64,000 nt of DNA from Veronia pacifica (lineage in GTDB: Bacteria > Pseudomonadota > Gammaproteobacteria > Enterobacterales > Vibrionaceae). The notes beneath the pieces are model-generated. The model made no database searches and was not told where the DNA came from. It saw only the letters and a program-made list of their open reading frames with translations. Made by a program: the position numbers and the translations under genes. This document shows positions 49,876 through 63,938 of this stretch, in pieces (position 1 is the stretch's first letter; the number at the start of each line of letters is the position of its first letter). The DNA lies in assembly GCF_001707825.1 (NCBI RefSeq), contig NZ_LYBM01000018.1, positions 31,231 to 95,230 on the forward strand, written 5' to 3'.

Positions 49876-50550
49876 ATGACAACACTGATTAATAAATTAC
49901 AGCGTCGTATCGGCTATCAATTTGCTGATTCGGCGCACCTTAGTCTCGCCCTGACTCACCGCAGTGCCAACAGTAAGCACAACGAGCGTCTTGAGTTTCT
50001 GGGCGATTCTATTTTGAGTTTCGTTATTGCTGATGATCTCTACCACCGTTTCCCGAGCGTTGATGAAGGCGACATGAGCCGCATGCGTGCCACACTGGTT
50101 CGCGGCAATACTCTGGCTGAACTGGGCCGTGAGTTTGAATTGGGCGATGTGCTGATGTTAGGCCCGGGTGAATTGAAAAGTGGCGGTTTCCGCCGCGAGT
50201 CCATCCTTGCTGATGCGATTGAAGCCATTATTGGCGCTATTTATCTCGACAGCGATCTGGAAACGGTCCGTGGAATTGTTCTTAACTGGTATCAAAGCCG
50301 ACTTGACACTATCAAGCCGGGTGCAAGCCAGAAAGACCCGAAAACCCGGTTGCAGGAGTTCCTGCAGGGACGTCGCAAGCCCTTACCAGCCTATAATGTG
50401 ACTAAGGTACAGGGTGAGGCACACAATCAGCAATTTACCGTTGAATGTGAAGTAACGGGTCTGGAGCGACCTGTCGTAGGTAAAGGTAGCAGCCGACGCA
50501 AGGCAGAACAGGCCGCTGCAGAACTGGCATTACAGAAGCTGGACTCATGA
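49876..50550 (+). CDS. rnc: Ribonuclease III
   Basis: Cuts double-stranded RNA in rRNA processing. The signature [13 protein letters not shown] and the metal-binding [10 protein letters not shown] are present; a dsRNA-binding domain covers about 150-224. Its stop overlaps the era ATG by four bases. Confidence 0.97.
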   Translation: MTTLINKLQRRIGYQFADSAHLSLALTHRSANSKHNERLEFLGDSILSFVIADDLYHRFPSVDEGDMSRMRATLVRGNTLAELGREFELGDVLMLGPGELKSGGFRRESILADAIEAIIGAIYLDSDLETVRGIVLNWYQSRLDTIKPGASQKDPKTRLQEFLQGRRKPLPAYNVTKVQGEAHNQQFTVECEVTGLERPVVGKGSSRRKAEQAAAELALQKLDS

Positions 50551-51452
50551 CAGATAAACAACACTGCGGCTTTATCGCCATCGTAGGTCGTCCCAATGTG
50601 GGTAAGTCGACACTGCTCAACCGTTTGGTTGGGCAGAAGCTTTCGATCACATCCCGTAAGCCTCAGACCACCCGTCACCGCATCATGGGTGTTGACACTC
50701 GCGATGGTTATCAGGCGGTATATGTCGATACACCGGGACTGCACATTGAGGAAAAGCGCACCATTAATCGTCTTATGAACCGAGCTGCTTCCAGCTCGTT
50801 GACTGATGTTGAGCTGGTACTGTTTCTGGTTGATGGCACTCACTGGACCAAAGATGACGAAATGGTACTGAACAAGCTTCAGAAATCTGAGTTACCGACG
50901 GTTCTGCTGGTCAATAAAGTCGATAATGTCAGAGAAAAGGGCGAGTTGTTCCCGCACCTGCAGGAAATTAGCCAGAAAATGAAGTTTGTCGACGTGGTTC
51001 CTGTGTCAGCAAAGCATGGCACCAACATTGATGTTGTCGAAAAGCTGGTGCGTAATGCTCTGCCCGAGTGTGACTGGTATTTTCCTGAAGAGTACGTCAC
51101 TGACCGCTCCCAGCGCTTTATGGCGTCAGAGATCATCCGCGAGAAGCTAATGCGCTTCACTGGCGATGAGTTACCTTACTCCGTCACCGTTGAGATTGAG
51201 CGTTTTGACTATAATCCAGAAACAGATGGCTTCGAGATAAACGGCCTGATTCTGGTCGAGCGAAATGGTCAGAAACGGATGGTGATTGGTAAAGGTGGCG
51301 ATAAGATCAAAACCATTGGTCGTGAAGCTCGTCTTGATATGGAAGAGCTTTTCGAACGTAAGGTTTATTTGGAGCTGTGGGTCAAAGTCAAATCTGGCTG
51401 GGCCGATGATGAACGCGCACTAAGAAGTCTGGGTTATATTGACGACCTCTAA
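50547..51452 (+). CDS. era: GTPase Era
   Basis: 16S rRNA-binding GTPase for 30S assembly. G1 in [15 protein letters not shown]3 in DTPGLH, G4 in NKVDNV; the KH domain has [15 protein letters not shown]. 301 residues. Coupled to rnc. Confidence 0.97.
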   Translation: MTDKQHCGFIAIVGRPNVGKSTLLNRLVGQKLSITSRKPQTTRHRIMGVDTRDGYQAVYVDTPGLHIEEKRTINRLMNRAASSSLTDVELVLFLVDGTHWTKDDEMVLNKLQKSELPTVLLVNKVDNVREKGELFPHLQEISQKMKFVDVVPVSAKHGTNIDVVEKLVRNALPECDWYFPEEYVTDRSQRFMASEIIREKLMRFTGDELPYSVTVEIERFDYNPETDGFEINGLILVERNGQKRMVIGKGGDKIKTIGREARLDMEELFERKVYLELWVKVKSGWADDERALRSLGYIDDL

Positions 51453-51476
51453 AAGATATCGACTGGAAGGAGAGTG

Positions 51477-52190
51477 ATGGAAGGATTGCAGCGCTGCTTT
51501 GTTCTGCACACCCGGCCGTACAGTGAAACCAGTCTGATCCTCGATGTGTTCAGCGAAAACCACGGGCGGGTAAGCCTTATGGCTAAGGGTGCCCGTGGTA
51601 AACGTTCACCCCTCAAAGGCGCCCTTCAGCCCTTTACCCCACTGCTAATGAAGTGGTCCGGTAAAGGTGAGATGCATACCCTGCGCCACGCCGAAGCCAT
51701 AGGATTGGCTTTGCCATTGACAGGCAATGCTCTGTACTCAGGCTTTTACCTCAACGAGATGTTGAGTAGAGTTATTGAGCGGGAGACGTCATATCATCAG
51801 GTTTTCTTTGATTACATCACCGCACTGAGCGAACTTGCTCAAATGGACAACCCAGAGCCAGCACTCCGACGTTTTGAGTTGTCTTTGCTAGAGTCGATGG
51901 GGTATGGCATTGACTTTCTGCATTGTGCCGGCAGCGGTGAGCCTGTTGAGGATACGATGACTTATCTGTTTCGCGAGCAGATGGGCTTTGTCGCTTCATT
52001 GATGAAAACCAGCAATAAAACATTTCTGGGCAACGAGCTCAGGGCGATGGCACAACGTAAGTTTGTGACATCAGACCAGCTCAGAGCCGCGAAACGCTTT
52101 ACACGTTTGGCACTAAAGCCTTATCTTGGCTCAAAACCCCTAAAAAGCCGAGAGCTGTTTCTTTTAAGGACAAGGAAAAATACGCAATGA
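51477..52190 (+). CDS. recO: DNA repair protein RecO
   Basis: Loads RecA on SSB-coated gaps with RecR. The N-terminal OB fold begins [35 protein letters not shown] and HCAGSGEP are conserved. The ATG at 51477 fits E. coli RecO and has GGAAGGAG upstream; a GTG at 51474 adds one residue. 237 residues. Overlaps pdxJ by four bases. Confidence 0.96.
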   Translation: MEGLQRCFVLHTRPYSETSLILDVFSENHGRVSLMAKGARGKRSPLKGALQPFTPLLMKWSGKGEMHTLRHAEAIGLALPLTGNALYSGFYLNEMLSRVIERETSYHQVFFDYITALSELAQMDNPEPALRRFELSLLESMGYGIDFLHCAGSGEPVEDTMTYLFREQMGFVASLMKTSNKTFLGNELRAMAQRKFVTSDQLRAAKRFTRLALKPYLGSKPLKSRELFLLRTRKNTQ

Positions 52191-52918
52191 ACACCATTTA
52201 TCTGGGCGTGAATATTGACCATGTTGCCACTGTACGTAATGCCCGGGGTACCAAATATCCGGATCCTGTTCACGCGGCAGAAATTGCTGAGCGTTCAGGA
52301 GCCGACGGTATTACGGTTCACCTCAGAGAAGACCGCCGCCACATCGTCGACCGTGATGTCCGACTCCTCAAGGAGACGATTCAGACCAGAATGAATCTGG
52401 AAATGGCAGTGACCGATGAGATGGTTGCAATCGCACTGGACGTGAAGCCTGAGTTTGTCTGCCTGGTGCCGGAAAAGCGTGAGGAACTGACGACCGAAGG
52501 TGGTCTGGATGTAGTTGGTCAGTTAGATAAAGTTAAAGCGGCAACAGAAAAACTGACGGATGCAGGTATTAAAGTGTCTCTGTTCATTGATGCAGATCGT
52601 GAGCAAATTGACGCTGCAAAGACCTGCGGTGCGCCATATATCGAACTTCACACGGGTCATTACGCTGATGCTGACACGGATGAAGAAATGCAGGCTGAAT
52701 TGAAGAAAATCTCAGCGGCTGCAAGCTATGCAGACGATATAGGTATTAAGGTCAATGCGGGTCATGGTTTAACGTATCACAATGTTGCTCCTATTGCAGC
52801 GTTGCCGGAGATCTACGAACTGAATATCGGCCATGCCATTGTTGGTCGCGCGTTGTTTGATGGTTTGCCAAAGGCTGTTGCGGATATGAAAGCAATCATG
52901 ATGGCGGCTCGTGGCTAA
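52187..52918 (+). CDS. pdxJ: Pyridoxine 5'-phosphate synthase
   Basis: Closes the pyridoxine ring from deoxyxylulose phosphate and the PdxA product. [35 protein letters not shown] and [12 protein letters not shown] are hallmark segments. 243 residues. Its TAA overlaps the acpS ATG by one base. Confidence 0.97.
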   Translation: MNTIYLGVNIDHVATVRNARGTKYPDPVHAAEIAERSGADGITVHLREDRRHIVDRDVRLLKETIQTRMNLEMAVTDEMVAIALDVKPEFVCLVPEKREELTTEGGLDVVGQLDKVKAATEKLTDAGIKVSLFIDADREQIDAAKTCGAPYIELHTGHYADADTDEEMQAELKKISAAASYADDIGIKVNAGHGLTYHNVAPIAALPEIYELNIGHAIVGRALFDGLPKAVADMKAIMMAARG

Positions 52919-53295
52919 TGGCGATTCTTGGTCTGGGTACTGACATTGTCGAGGTTGCACGCTTCGAGAAAATGAAAAACCTGCAGGCTTTCGCCGATCG
53001 GGTGCTGACCTCTCAGGAGCATCTTCGTTTTGCTGAAAGTAAGTTTCAGTCTCGTTTTCTGGCAAAGCGCTTTGCTGCCAAAGAGGCGGCGGCAAAAGCA
53101 CTGGGAACAGGCTTTTCTTGCGGTGTCGCGTTTCAGGATATTGATATCAGTAACGATGAACTGGGGAAACCTGTGGTTACCCTGATTGGCAAAGCGAAAG
53201 AGCGCGCTGCGCAGTTGGGCGTTCGTCGTTGTCTTGTCTCTATTTCCGATGAGAAGCTTTACTGTGTGGCCACTGTGCTTTTAGACAGCGAATAG
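52918..53295 (+). CDS. acpS: Holo-[acyl-carrier-protein] synthase
   Basis: Transfers phosphopantetheine from CoA to acyl carrier protein. LGLGTDIVEVARFEKM and FLAKRFAAKEAAAKALGTG are the two conserved motifs. 125 residues. Last gene of the lepA-to-acpS run; a terminator follows. Confidence 0.97.
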   Translation: MAILGLGTDIVEVARFEKMKNLQAFADRVLTSQEHLRFAESKFQSRFLAKRFAAKEAAAKALGTGFSCGVAFQDIDISNDELGKPVVTLIGKAKERAAQLGVRRCLVSISDEKLYCVATVLLDSE

Positions 53296-53316
53296 TCGTT
53301 ATTCAGCCAGAATTAG

Positions 53317-53346
53317 AAAAGGGTGCCACACGGCACCCTTTTTTAT
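53317..53346. terminator. Terminator between acpS and barA
   Basis: AAGGGTGCC pairs with GGCACCCTT around ACAC, followed by TTTT on the plus strand and preceded by A residues, so it can serve both convergent genes. Confidence 0.88.
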
Positions 53347-53369
53347 TTGTCTAACGTCTCTAAACCCTG

Positions 53370-56126
53370 TCAGGCGGGGATATATTGACGTGATTGCTCA
53401 CGGATATGAGCAAACTCATCAAGCAACTCAAGAAGCTCAGGTTCGATATCGGCAATGGTTGATCCCTGTTTTATTTGAGTCTCGAGGTCATGACAGAGTT
53501 GCTTCAATCTTGGCACACCGCTGTATGCGCAACTGCCATGCAGCTTGTGAATAGGCGGCCAGAGATCAATATCTGCACCTGTCATCGCCTGATTCACTGT
53601 TTCTTCAACGGTATCGAAAGACTCCACCAGCATTTGGAGCAACTCCACCGCCAAATCCTCTTTATCCGCTGCCTGCTGCAGGGCTAAATCCCAATCAAGA
53701 CTTAAGTTTTTGAGCAAGGGCGCTTTTGGGGCTGCTGAGGCTGTTAATGGTAACTGAGCTTGCCTGTCTGTAACATTGCCAATCCAGCTATTTAAGACCT
53801 GCTCAAGTACGGGCTCTTCAATAGGCTTGGTGAGATAATCATCCATCCCTGCGTTAATCAGCCGCTCTCTCTCGCCAGCCATGGCATGGGCAGTGACAGC
53901 AATGATGGGCGTATGGTGATTTAACATTGATTTGCGGATTGCCTGACTGGCGGTGACACCGTCCATTTCTGGCATCTGAATATCCATCAATATCATGTCA
54001 AATGCGCGCAGATTGGCCTGTTCAACCGCTTTAAGTCCGTTCTCGGCAGTGACAACATTCTCTACTCGCTCACTGAGCAACGCAGAGATCAACTTCAAGT
54101 TAGCCGGGTTGTCATCAACGGCCATTACCGTAAGCGGCAGTTTTTGCTCACTGACGGTCAGCAGTTCAGGTATGACATCCAGCATGTCTGATTCACCAAG
54201 CAGCGTTTCCGCCAGCTTACGCACGGGCAGAGGTTTGGCAAAACAGGCTGTCACTCCCGCCTGAATCAGGCGCTCGGATACCGCCAGCTCAGTGGTTGGC
54301 AGGCAGAAAATAACCTGCTTAGCCTGTCCCTCTGCATCCATTGCCATTTGCAGCAGTTTCTCGGTCGCAGGTACGCTTCTGGCGCTGATACTCAGTAGGG
54401 CTGCATCGTAGTTAGTATTCAGGCTAACTGGCGTCGTCAGCGTCTCTTGAGCGGTCACTTTCAGCCCGGTTTGTTGCAGGCGGTGAGTGATCAGTTTTCT
54501 ACTTTCTTCATCTGGCTCAACCAGCAGTAGTGTGTAATCCTCAAGGCCGGACATATCAACGGGTTGAATTAATGGTAGGTCGGTATGCATTAGAGTCACA
54601 GAGAACCAAAAGGTTGACCCCTGATGCAGGCGGCTGCTGAATCCAATCTCGCCGCCCATCTGTTTTACCAGTTTCTGGGTGATCACCAGACCAAGACCAG
54701 TACCGCCATAACGTCGGCTGATACTGGCATCTGCCTGTCGAAAGGCCTGAAATAACTGGGCCTGCTGCCGTTCGGAGATCCCGATACCAGTATCCTGAAC
54801 CTCGAAAAGGACCTCAATACATTCATTGTTATAGCTTTTCAGTTCAGTGGTAACTTTGATATTGCCTGATTCAGTAAATTTGATAGCATTACCGACCAGA
54901 TTGGTCAGCACCTGCTGTAGCCTCAGCGGGTCACCAATCATTCCCGGTGGGATATCAGCGTCCAGTTTGAGGTTCAGCTCCAGGCCTTTTTCATGAGCCA
55001 TCGGGGCGAGTAACTTCATCACTTCGTCAAGACTGTCCTCAAAATCAAACGGGATGTTTTCCAGCAGCAGTTTACCGGCCTCCAGTTTTGAGAAGTCGAG
55101 GATGTCATTAATGATTGTCAGCAGGTTATTCGCTGATTTTTCTATGGTCTGTAGGTAGTCCTGCTGCGCTGTGCTGAGTCGGGTTTTGAGCATTTGACGG
55201 GTGAAACCGATAACACCATTGAGTGGTGTCCTCAATTCGTGCGACATGTTGGCAAGAAACTCAGATTTTACCCGAGCTGCTTCCTGCGCATGTTTTTTGG
55301 CGATATCCAGTTCCACGTTCTGAATTTCAAGCTGTTCAAGGGTTTCACGCAAATCAGAAGTGGCCTGATCGATGCTCTGCTGCATTTCAAGGTGGTATTC
55401 TGACAGCGATATCGCCATCGAGTTGATACCATTTTTCAAAGTGTCCAGCTCGCCGTGTAATGTTCCCTCAATACGCACATCTAGATGTCCCCGACGGATA
55501 CGGTCGATCATACTGACCATCTGAGAGACGGGCTCAGTGACGTCAGCCAGCAAGCGGTAAGCAAAAATCCCGGACAAAATCATGCCCAGCACCATGACCA
55601 CTGATGCGGAGATCAATTCCTGATACTGCTCCAGACGGACAGCGCTTAAGTCCATCTCCATACTGATGTAGCCCATAGGGCTCTCATTATCGAGTCCGGC
55701 ACTGAAACGACCGACAGCACGGATCGGAGTGCGCAGCAGTAACGTATCTTTTTGTCGCGAGATCTCCAGTTGAGATGGCATCGGACTGCCATCTGGCACT
55801 GACATCAGATCCAGATTGCGGTGGTAATTGGACGTGACAAACAGCTGGTTGCGCTTATCGAAGACCGCGATGCTCCGAACATACTGGCTGTTTTGTCTAT
55901 GGGTGAAGCCAATCAGGCGTCTGACACTCTCCCTACTTTCATTGGTTAATCCGATTTCACTGGCAATCGCGAGTGGTTCTATAATGGCCTCACCAGTGAC
56001 GGTAAGTTGCTGCTCAAGATCTTCATATCGATTGTGAATGAAGTAAGCACTGAGCAACAAGCCGATGATCAGTGTGGGGGCGATGGTAAGGGTTAGTACC
56101 CTGGTTCTTAGTCCGTATTTGGTCAT
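53370..56126 (-). CDS. barA: Hybrid sensor histidine kinase BarA
   Basis: Kinase of the BarA-UvrY (VarS-VarA) system controlling Csr small RNAs. Two membrane helices (about 10-32 and 175-195) flank a periplasmic domain; HAMP follows (about 195-250). The kinase core shows LANMSHELRTPLNGVIGF (phospho-His) and RRYGGTGLGLVITQ. A first receiver-like domain is degenerate (YDAALLSIS lacks the Asp). The second receiver is intact (FDMILMDIQMPEMDG), then a C-terminal HPt with IHKLHGSCAYSG. The ATG at 56126 fits E. coli BarA (MTKYGLRTRV). 918 residues. Convergent with acpS, divergent from rlmD. Confidence 0.96.
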   Translation of the reverse strand: MTKYGLRTRVLTLTIAPTLIIGLLLSAYFIHNRYEDLEQQLTVTGEAIIEPLAIASEIGLTNESRESVRRLIGFTHRQNSQYVRSIAVFDKRNQLFVTSNYHRNLDLMSVPDGSPMPSQLEISRQKDTLLLRTPIRAVGRFSAGLDNESPMGYISMEMDLSAVRLEQYQELISASVVMVLGMILSGIFAYRLLADVTEPVSQMVSMIDRIRRGHLDVRIEGTLHGELDTLKNGINSMAISLSEYHLEMQQSIDQATSDLRETLEQLEIQNVELDIAKKHAQEAARVKSEFLANMSHELRTPLNGVIGFTRQMLKTRLSTAQQDYLQTIEKSANNLLTIINDILDFSKLEAGKLLLENIPFDFEDSLDEVMKLLAPMAHEKGLELNLKLDADIPPGMIGDPLRLQQVLTNLVGNAIKFTESGNIKVTTELKSYNNECIEVLFEVQDTGIGISERQQAQLFQAFRQADASISRRYGGTGLGLVITQKLVKQMGGEIGFSSRLHQGSTFWFSVTLMHTDLPLIQPVDMSGLEDYTLLLVEPDEESRKLITHRLQQTGLKVTAQETLTTPVSLNTNYDAALLSISARSVPATEKLLQMAMDAEGQAKQVIFCLPTTELAVSERLIQAGVTACFAKPLPVRKLAETLLGESDMLDVIPELLTVSEQKLPLTVMAVDDNPANLKLISALLSERVENVVTAENGLKAVEQANLRAFDMILMDIQMPEMDGVTASQAIRKSMLNHHTPIIAVTAHAMAGERERLINAGMDDYLTKPIEEPVLEQVLNSWIGNVTDRQAQLPLTASAAPKAPLLKNLSLDWDLALQQAADKEDLAVELLQMLVESFDTVEETVNQAMTGADIDLWPPIHKLHGSCAYSGVPRLKQLCHDLETQIKQGSTIADIEPELLELLDEFAHIREQSRQYIPA

Positions 56127-56297
56127 GCTCTTTGTTCTGTGGGACAATCACCGTGGTGACAAGACAATCACTAATAGTCTATATCAAGTCGCCGGCTTGG
56201 AAGCGGTAGGTTATCACAACTGTTAAGCCGGAATATAAATTCATCGTCGCAGTCAGTTTTTGGACACACTGGCTGGTCGCACAATCTGGATAGCTCC

Positions 56298-57614
56298 ATG
56301 GCGCGTTTTTTTAATCCTCAGAAGAAGAAAACTCTCGATACTAAACACAAAGCTCTAAAAGTTGAGCGTCTTGATCACCATGGCGATGGTGTCGCTTTTA
56401 TCAATAAAAAGCCGGTATTTATTGCTGGTGCCTTGCCTGGAGAGTCTGTCGTTGCTCAGCTGACAGAGGACAAACGGCAGTTCGCGCGGGCCCGTCTTAT
56501 CAAAGTGACCGATCCGGCAGAAGAGAGGGTAGACCCTTTCTGTCCGCATTATTCAGATTGTGGTGGTTGTAACCTGCAACACCTTAAATATGATAGTCAG
56601 GTTGAATCAAAACGTCAGACGCTGTCTCAATTGATGACAAAATTTGCTGGTGACACAACAGAGCAGGCTCCAGCCTCAGTGTCTTCAGATAGTGGCTACC
56701 GACGCCGAACCCGCCTCAGTGTCAGGGTTGATAAAGATGGCAAACTGCTGATGGGGTTTCGCCAGCGTAACAGCAATGCCATTGTAGCTGTCAGTGATTG
56801 CGCAGTACTCAAGCCGTCTATTAATCAGCTTTTACCGGAACTTTTCCAATGTCTGGACGCGCTCAAGGGCCGACGTGTGCTCGGTCATATAGAATTGGTT
56901 GAAGCTGAACAGGGCATTGTCTTATTGGTCAGAACGGTCAAACCACTCAATCCATCAGACAAATCTGCCTTGAACGCTTTTGTCGATCGTCATTCTCTGG
57001 TTTTCTATCTGCATGAAGGTGATCAGACACCGATCAGACTTAAAGGTGATGCACCGTCTTACCCTGTTGATGCACTCTCATTGCAATTTGAGCCCACTGA
57101 CTTTATTCAGGTGAATCCTGACATTAACCACAAAATGGTTGCGCAGGCGATAGATTGGCTTGATGTAAAAGAGACTGACCATGTGCTGGATTTGTTCTGT
57201 GGGCTCGGTAACTTTTCCTTGCCTCTGGCCAGACGTGCTGCATCTGTTGTCGGCATCGAAGGGGTTGAGTTTATGGTGCAACGCGCGACAGAAAACGCTG
57301 AGCGTAACCAGATTGACAACGCCTGCTTTTATCATGCCAATCTGGAAGAAGGCGCAGAGAAAACTGACTGGGGAAATAGGCATTACCAGAAAATCCTTTT
57401 GGATCCGGCCCGTGCGGGTGCTGCCGGAATCATGCCTTTTGTGGCACAATCTGGTGCAGAGAAAATTGTCTATGTTTCCTGCAACCCGTCGACATTAGCC
57501 CGAGATAGTCAGCAATTGCTGAACAAGGGGTATATACTGGCGCAACTGGGAATGGTGGACATGTTCCCCCATACCGGACATCTCGAGTCAATGGCACTTT
57601 TTGTCAAATCATAA
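56298..57614 (+). CDS. rlmD: 23S rRNA (uracil1939-C5)-methyltransferase RlmD
   Basis: An N-terminal TRAM domain, then the iron-sulphur cysteines (CPHYSDCGGCNLQHL), SAM site (HVLDLFCGLGNFSLP), and catalytic Cys with YVSCNPSTLARD. 438 residues. Upstream of relA by 59 bases, as in E. coli (rumA-relA). Confidence 0.96.
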   Translation: MARFFNPQKKKTLDTKHKALKVERLDHHGDGVAFINKKPVFIAGALPGESVVAQLTEDKRQFARARLIKVTDPAEERVDPFCPHYSDCGGCNLQHLKYDSQVESKRQTLSQLMTKFAGDTTEQAPASVSSDSGYRRRTRLSVRVDKDGKLLMGFRQRNSNAIVAVSDCAVLKPSINQLLPELFQCLDALKGRRVLGHIELVEAEQGIVLLVRTVKPLNPSDKSALNAFVDRHSLVFYLHEGDQTPIRLKGDAPSYPVDALSLQFEPTDFIQVNPDINHKMVAQAIDWLDVKETDHVLDLFCGLGNFSLPLARRAASVVGIEGVEFMVQRATENAERNQIDNACFYHANLEEGAEKTDWGNRHYQKILLDPARAGAAGIMPFVAQSGAEKIVYVSCNPSTLARDSQQLLNKGYILAQLGMVDMFPHTGHLESMALFVKS

Positions 57615-57673
57615 AGATGTCAGTCCCGGCGGTGGAACGCCGGGCAAGGATAGAATAACTACAGGAAAGTGAA

Positions 57674-59890
57674 ATGGTCGCAATACGTGACTCGCACCTT
57701 AACGAAGATACAGATTTTGAGCTTACTGCCTGGGCAGATCGGCTGGCGCAAGAGCCAGCAACCCGTGACGCGATCCTCAATGCCTATAACCATTGTCTTA
57801 CACTGGGTGACAATCAGGAGTTAGACAAGCCGTTGTGGCGTGGTCGCGAAATGGTGGAGATCCTGATCACCCTGAGTATGGACAAAGATACCTTGCTTGC
57901 CGCGATATATTTTCCTCTGATGGAAGCAGGTCTGATCGATAAAGAGACCTTGGGTGAGCAATGCAGGGCGGACATCGCAAAACTGGTATGCGGCGTTCAG
58001 GAAATGGCCGCGATCCGCCACCTAAATGCAACGACAGAAGAGGGAGCTACTGCAGGGCAGGTCGATAACGTCCGCCGTATGTTACTGTCGATGGTAGACG
58101 ACTTTCGCTGCGTGGTGATCAAGCTTGCTGAGCGAATCTGTCATCTTCGCGAGGTGAAAGACGAGCCAGATGAGATTCGTCAGTCAGTGGCGAAAGAGTG
58201 TGCCAATATTTACGCCCCGCTCGCCAACAGACTGGGTATTGGTCAGCTGAAATGGGAAATTGAAGATTACGCATTTCGCTACCAGCATGCCAGTACCTAC
58301 AAACAAATCGCCCGCCAACTGGCAGAGCGCCGCATTGATCGTGAGCAGTACATCGATAACTTCGTGACTGACCTGCAACAGGCGATGGAGTCGGGTCAGA
58401 TCAATGCACAGGTTTATGGCCGGCCAAAACACATCTACAGTATCTGGCGTAAGATGCAGAAAAAAAGTCTCGCATTTGATGAGCTTTTTGACGTTCGCGC
58501 AATCAGGATCATTGCTGACAAGCTGCAGGACTGCTACGCCGCGTTGGGGATGGTACATACCAAATACCGTCACTTGCCAAAAGAATTTGACGACTATGTG
58601 GCTAACCCCAAGCCAAATGGCTATCAGTCAATTCACACTGTGGTGCTGGGACCTGAAGGTAAAACGATTGAGATTCAGATCCGTACCAAGCAAATGCATG
58701 ATGATGCTGAGCTTGGGGTCGCGGCACACTGGAAATATAAAGAAGGTGCATCTGCAGGCCGAAGTGGCTACGATGAAAAGATCACCTGGCTGCGTAAACT
58801 GCTCGCATGGCAGGAGGAGATGTCCGACACTGGCGAGATGATGGATGAACTCCGTAGTCAGGTCTTTGATGACAGGGTGTATGCTTTTACGCCAAAAGGC
58901 GATGTGGTGGATCTTCCAATCGGTGCCACCCCGCTCGATTTTGCTTACCATATCCATTCAGAAGTTGGCCACCGCTGTATTGGTGCAAAAGTAGAAGGGC
59001 GTATTGTTCCTTTCACTTACAATTTGCAAATGGGTGATCAGGTCGAGATCATCACTCAGAAAGAACCTAACCCTTCACGCGACTGGCTGAATCCAAGTCA
59101 CGGCTTTGTGAATTCCGGCCGCGCCCGCGCCAAAATTAACGCCTGGTTCCGCAAACAGGACAAAGACAAAAATATTGCCGCGGGTAAGGACATGCTCGAT
59201 GCCGAGCTATTGAAAATTGGTGCTCAGAGTAAAGATGCCGCGCTGGCGATTGAACGTTTCAATGTCAATTCACTGGACGAGGTGTATGCCGGGGTAGGGA
59301 CGGGTGATCTTCGCATCAATCAGGTCGTCAACCATATCAATGCGTTGGTCAACAAGCCGAGCAAAGAAGAGGAAGATCGACAGCTGCGCGAAAAGCTGGA
59401 GCAGGCTGAATCCCGTACGACAACCCAGACGAAAACCCATCGCGACGCTGTCGTGGTTGAGGGAGTCGATAACCTGATGACCCACCTTGCAAGATGCTGT
59501 AGTCCACTGCCGGGTGATGAAATATGCGGCTATGTCACTCAAGGGAGAGGTATTTCGGTTCACCGTGCCAGCTGCGAGCAGCTGATAGAGCTGAGTCATC
59601 ACGCACCTGAGCGAATTATTGATACTGTATGGGGAAGTGGCTTTGTCGGCAACTACAATATCGGCGTTCGCGTACTGGCGACAGAGCGCAACGGACTGCT
59701 GAAAGATCTGACCAGCACACTGTCTAACGAGAAAGTGAAGGTGGCGGGAATGCATAGCCGCGTTGATTATCGAAAACAGATGTCTATCATGGATTTTGAT
59801 CTTGAACTGAGCGATTTAGATACGCTCGGCAGAGTCATCAACCGTCTCGAACAGGTCAAAGATGTGATAGAGGCGAAACGCCTTCGCTAA
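57674..59890 (+). CDS. relA: (p)ppGpp synthetase RelA
   Basis: Ribosome-bound stringent response synthetase. The N-terminal hydrolase-like domain lacks the His-Asp pair and is inactive. The synthetase domain contains VRAIRIIADKLQDCYAALG and NPKPNGYQSIHTVV. TGS (about 405-465), zinc-finger (ARCCSPLPGDEICGYVT) and ACT domains (about 660-738) follow. 738 residues, near the E. coli size. Confidence 0.97.
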   Translation: MVAIRDSHLNEDTDFELTAWADRLAQEPATRDAILNAYNHCLTLGDNQELDKPLWRGREMVEILITLSMDKDTLLAAIYFPLMEAGLIDKETLGEQCRADIAKLVCGVQEMAAIRHLNATTEEGATAGQVDNVRRMLLSMVDDFRCVVIKLAERICHLREVKDEPDEIRQSVAKECANIYAPLANRLGIGQLKWEIEDYAFRYQHASTYKQIARQLAERRIDREQYIDNFVTDLQQAMESGQINAQVYGRPKHIYSIWRKMQKKSLAFDELFDVRAIRIIADKLQDCYAALGMVHTKYRHLPKEFDDYVANPKPNGYQSIHTVVLGPEGKTIEIQIRTKQMHDDAELGVAAHWKYKEGASAGRSGYDEKITWLRKLLAWQEEMSDTGEMMDELRSQVFDDRVYAFTPKGDVVDLPIGATPLDFAYHIHSEVGHRCIGAKVEGRIVPFTYNLQMGDQVEIITQKEPNPSRDWLNPSHGFVNSGRARAKINAWFRKQDKDKNIAAGKDMLDAELLKIGAQSKDAALAIERFNVNSLDEVYAGVGTGDLRINQVVNHINALVNKPSKEEEDRQLREKLEQAESRTTTQTKTHRDAVVVEGVDNLMTHLARCCSPLPGDEICGYVTQGRGISVHRASCEQLIELSHHAPERIIDTVWGSGFVGNYNIGVRVLATERNGLLKDLTSTLSNEKVKVAGMHSRVDYRKQMSIMDFDLELSDLDTLGRVINRLEQVKDVIEAKRLR

Positions 59891-59914
59891 CACATTGCAT
59901 ATGGTCATTTTTAT

Positions 59915-59943
59915 AAGGGGAAAGCGATGCTTTCCCCTTTTTT
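59915..59943 (+). terminator. Rho-independent terminator of relA
   Basis: AAGGGGAAAGC pairs with GCTTTCCCCTT around ATG, running into TTTTTT. MazG follows closely, so partial read-through is possible. Confidence 0.88.
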
Positions 59944-59961
59944 CACGGTAAGGACAACAAA

Positions 59962-60771
59962 ATGAAAAAAACGTCTGCCATTGACACACTACTCGGGATC
60001 ATGGAAACCCTGAGGGATCCCAAAAATGGCTGCCCATGGGATCAAAAGCAGACCTTCGATTCCATTGTCCCCTACACACTCGAAGAAACCTATGAGGTGA
60101 TTGATGCTATCGAGCACAAAGAGTGGGGCCAGGTAAAAGACGAACTGGGCGATTTGCTATTCCAGATTGTGTTCTACAGCCAGATGGGCAAAGAGCAGCA
60201 ATTATTCGACTTTGAGGACGTTGCACAGGCAATCTGCGACAAACTTATCCGTCGTCACCCACATGTTTTTGGTGAAAAAGATGAATTGGGAAACCCCTTG
60301 GTCCCTGCTGATTGGGAAGGGATTAAAGCGAAGGAGCGTGCCGAAAAGACCTTGTCACAGCAAGCGCCGAGTATTCTTGATGATATACCTCAGGCGCAGC
60401 CTGCACTTAGCCGTGCGAATAAAATTCAGAAGCGGTGTGCACGGGTCGGTTTTGACTGGGATACACTGGGCCCAGTGGTTGATAAAGTGAACGAGGAGCT
60501 TAGCGAAGTCATGGAAGAAGCTCTGATGACAGATGTCAATCAGGCTCGGGTTGATGAGGAAGTGGGAGATTTACTGTTTGCTGTGGTGAATCTGGCAAGG
60601 CATTTAGGCACCAACCCTGAAATGGCATTGAAGCAGGCAAACAGCAAGTTTGAGCGTCGGTTTCGATCAGTTGAAAAAAAATTGAGTGATGAAGGCAAAA
60701 ATATTCAACAAAGTCAGTTGGATGAATTAGAGGCCATATGGCAAGCCGTTAAGCGTGAGGAATTAAAATAA
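59962..60771 (+). CDS. mazG: Nucleoside triphosphate pyrophosphohydrolase MazG
   Basis: Two MazG domains: the N-terminal one with [12 protein letters not shown] and [24 protein letters not shown]; the C-terminal one with [11 protein letters not shown] and [16 protein letters not shown]. 269 residues. Hydrolyses NTPs and lowers ppGpp. No mazEF is next to it; it follows relA directly as in other vibrios. Confidence 0.96.
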   Translation: MKKTSAIDTLLGIMETLRDPKNGCPWDQKQTFDSIVPYTLEETYEVIDAIEHKEWGQVKDELGDLLFQIVFYSQMGKEQQLFDFEDVAQAICDKLIRRHPHVFGEKDELGNPLVPADWEGIKAKERAEKTLSQQAPSILDDIPQAQPALSRANKIQKRCARVGFDWDTLGPVVDKVNEELSEVMEEALMTDVNQARVDEEVGDLLFAVVNLARHLGTNPEMALKQANSKFERRFRSVEKKLSDEGKNIQQSQLDELEAIWQAVKREELK

Positions 60772-60802
60772 CAAAAAAAATCATCATCTTGATTTGAGAT
60801 AA

Positions 60803-62557
<1,755 letters not shown>

Positions 62558-62567
62558 GGGATTAAAG

Positions 62568-62606
62568 AGCGGTTGCAGGCTAAGCTTGCAGCCGCTTTGT
62601 TTTTTT
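62568..62606 (+). terminator. Terminator-like hairpin between pyrG and eno
   Basis: AGCGGTTGCAGGCT pairs with AGCTTGCAGCCGCT around a short loop with two weak positions, then a T run. It sits just upstream of eno, so eno needs its own promoter or relies on read-through. Confidence 0.8.
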
Positions 62607-62618
62607 GAAGCTAAATGA

Positions 62619-63938
<1,320 letters not shown>

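Noticed and set aside
59962..60771. mazG as part of a toxin-antitoxin locus
   Set aside because: No mazE or mazF frame lies between relA and mazG or after mazG.
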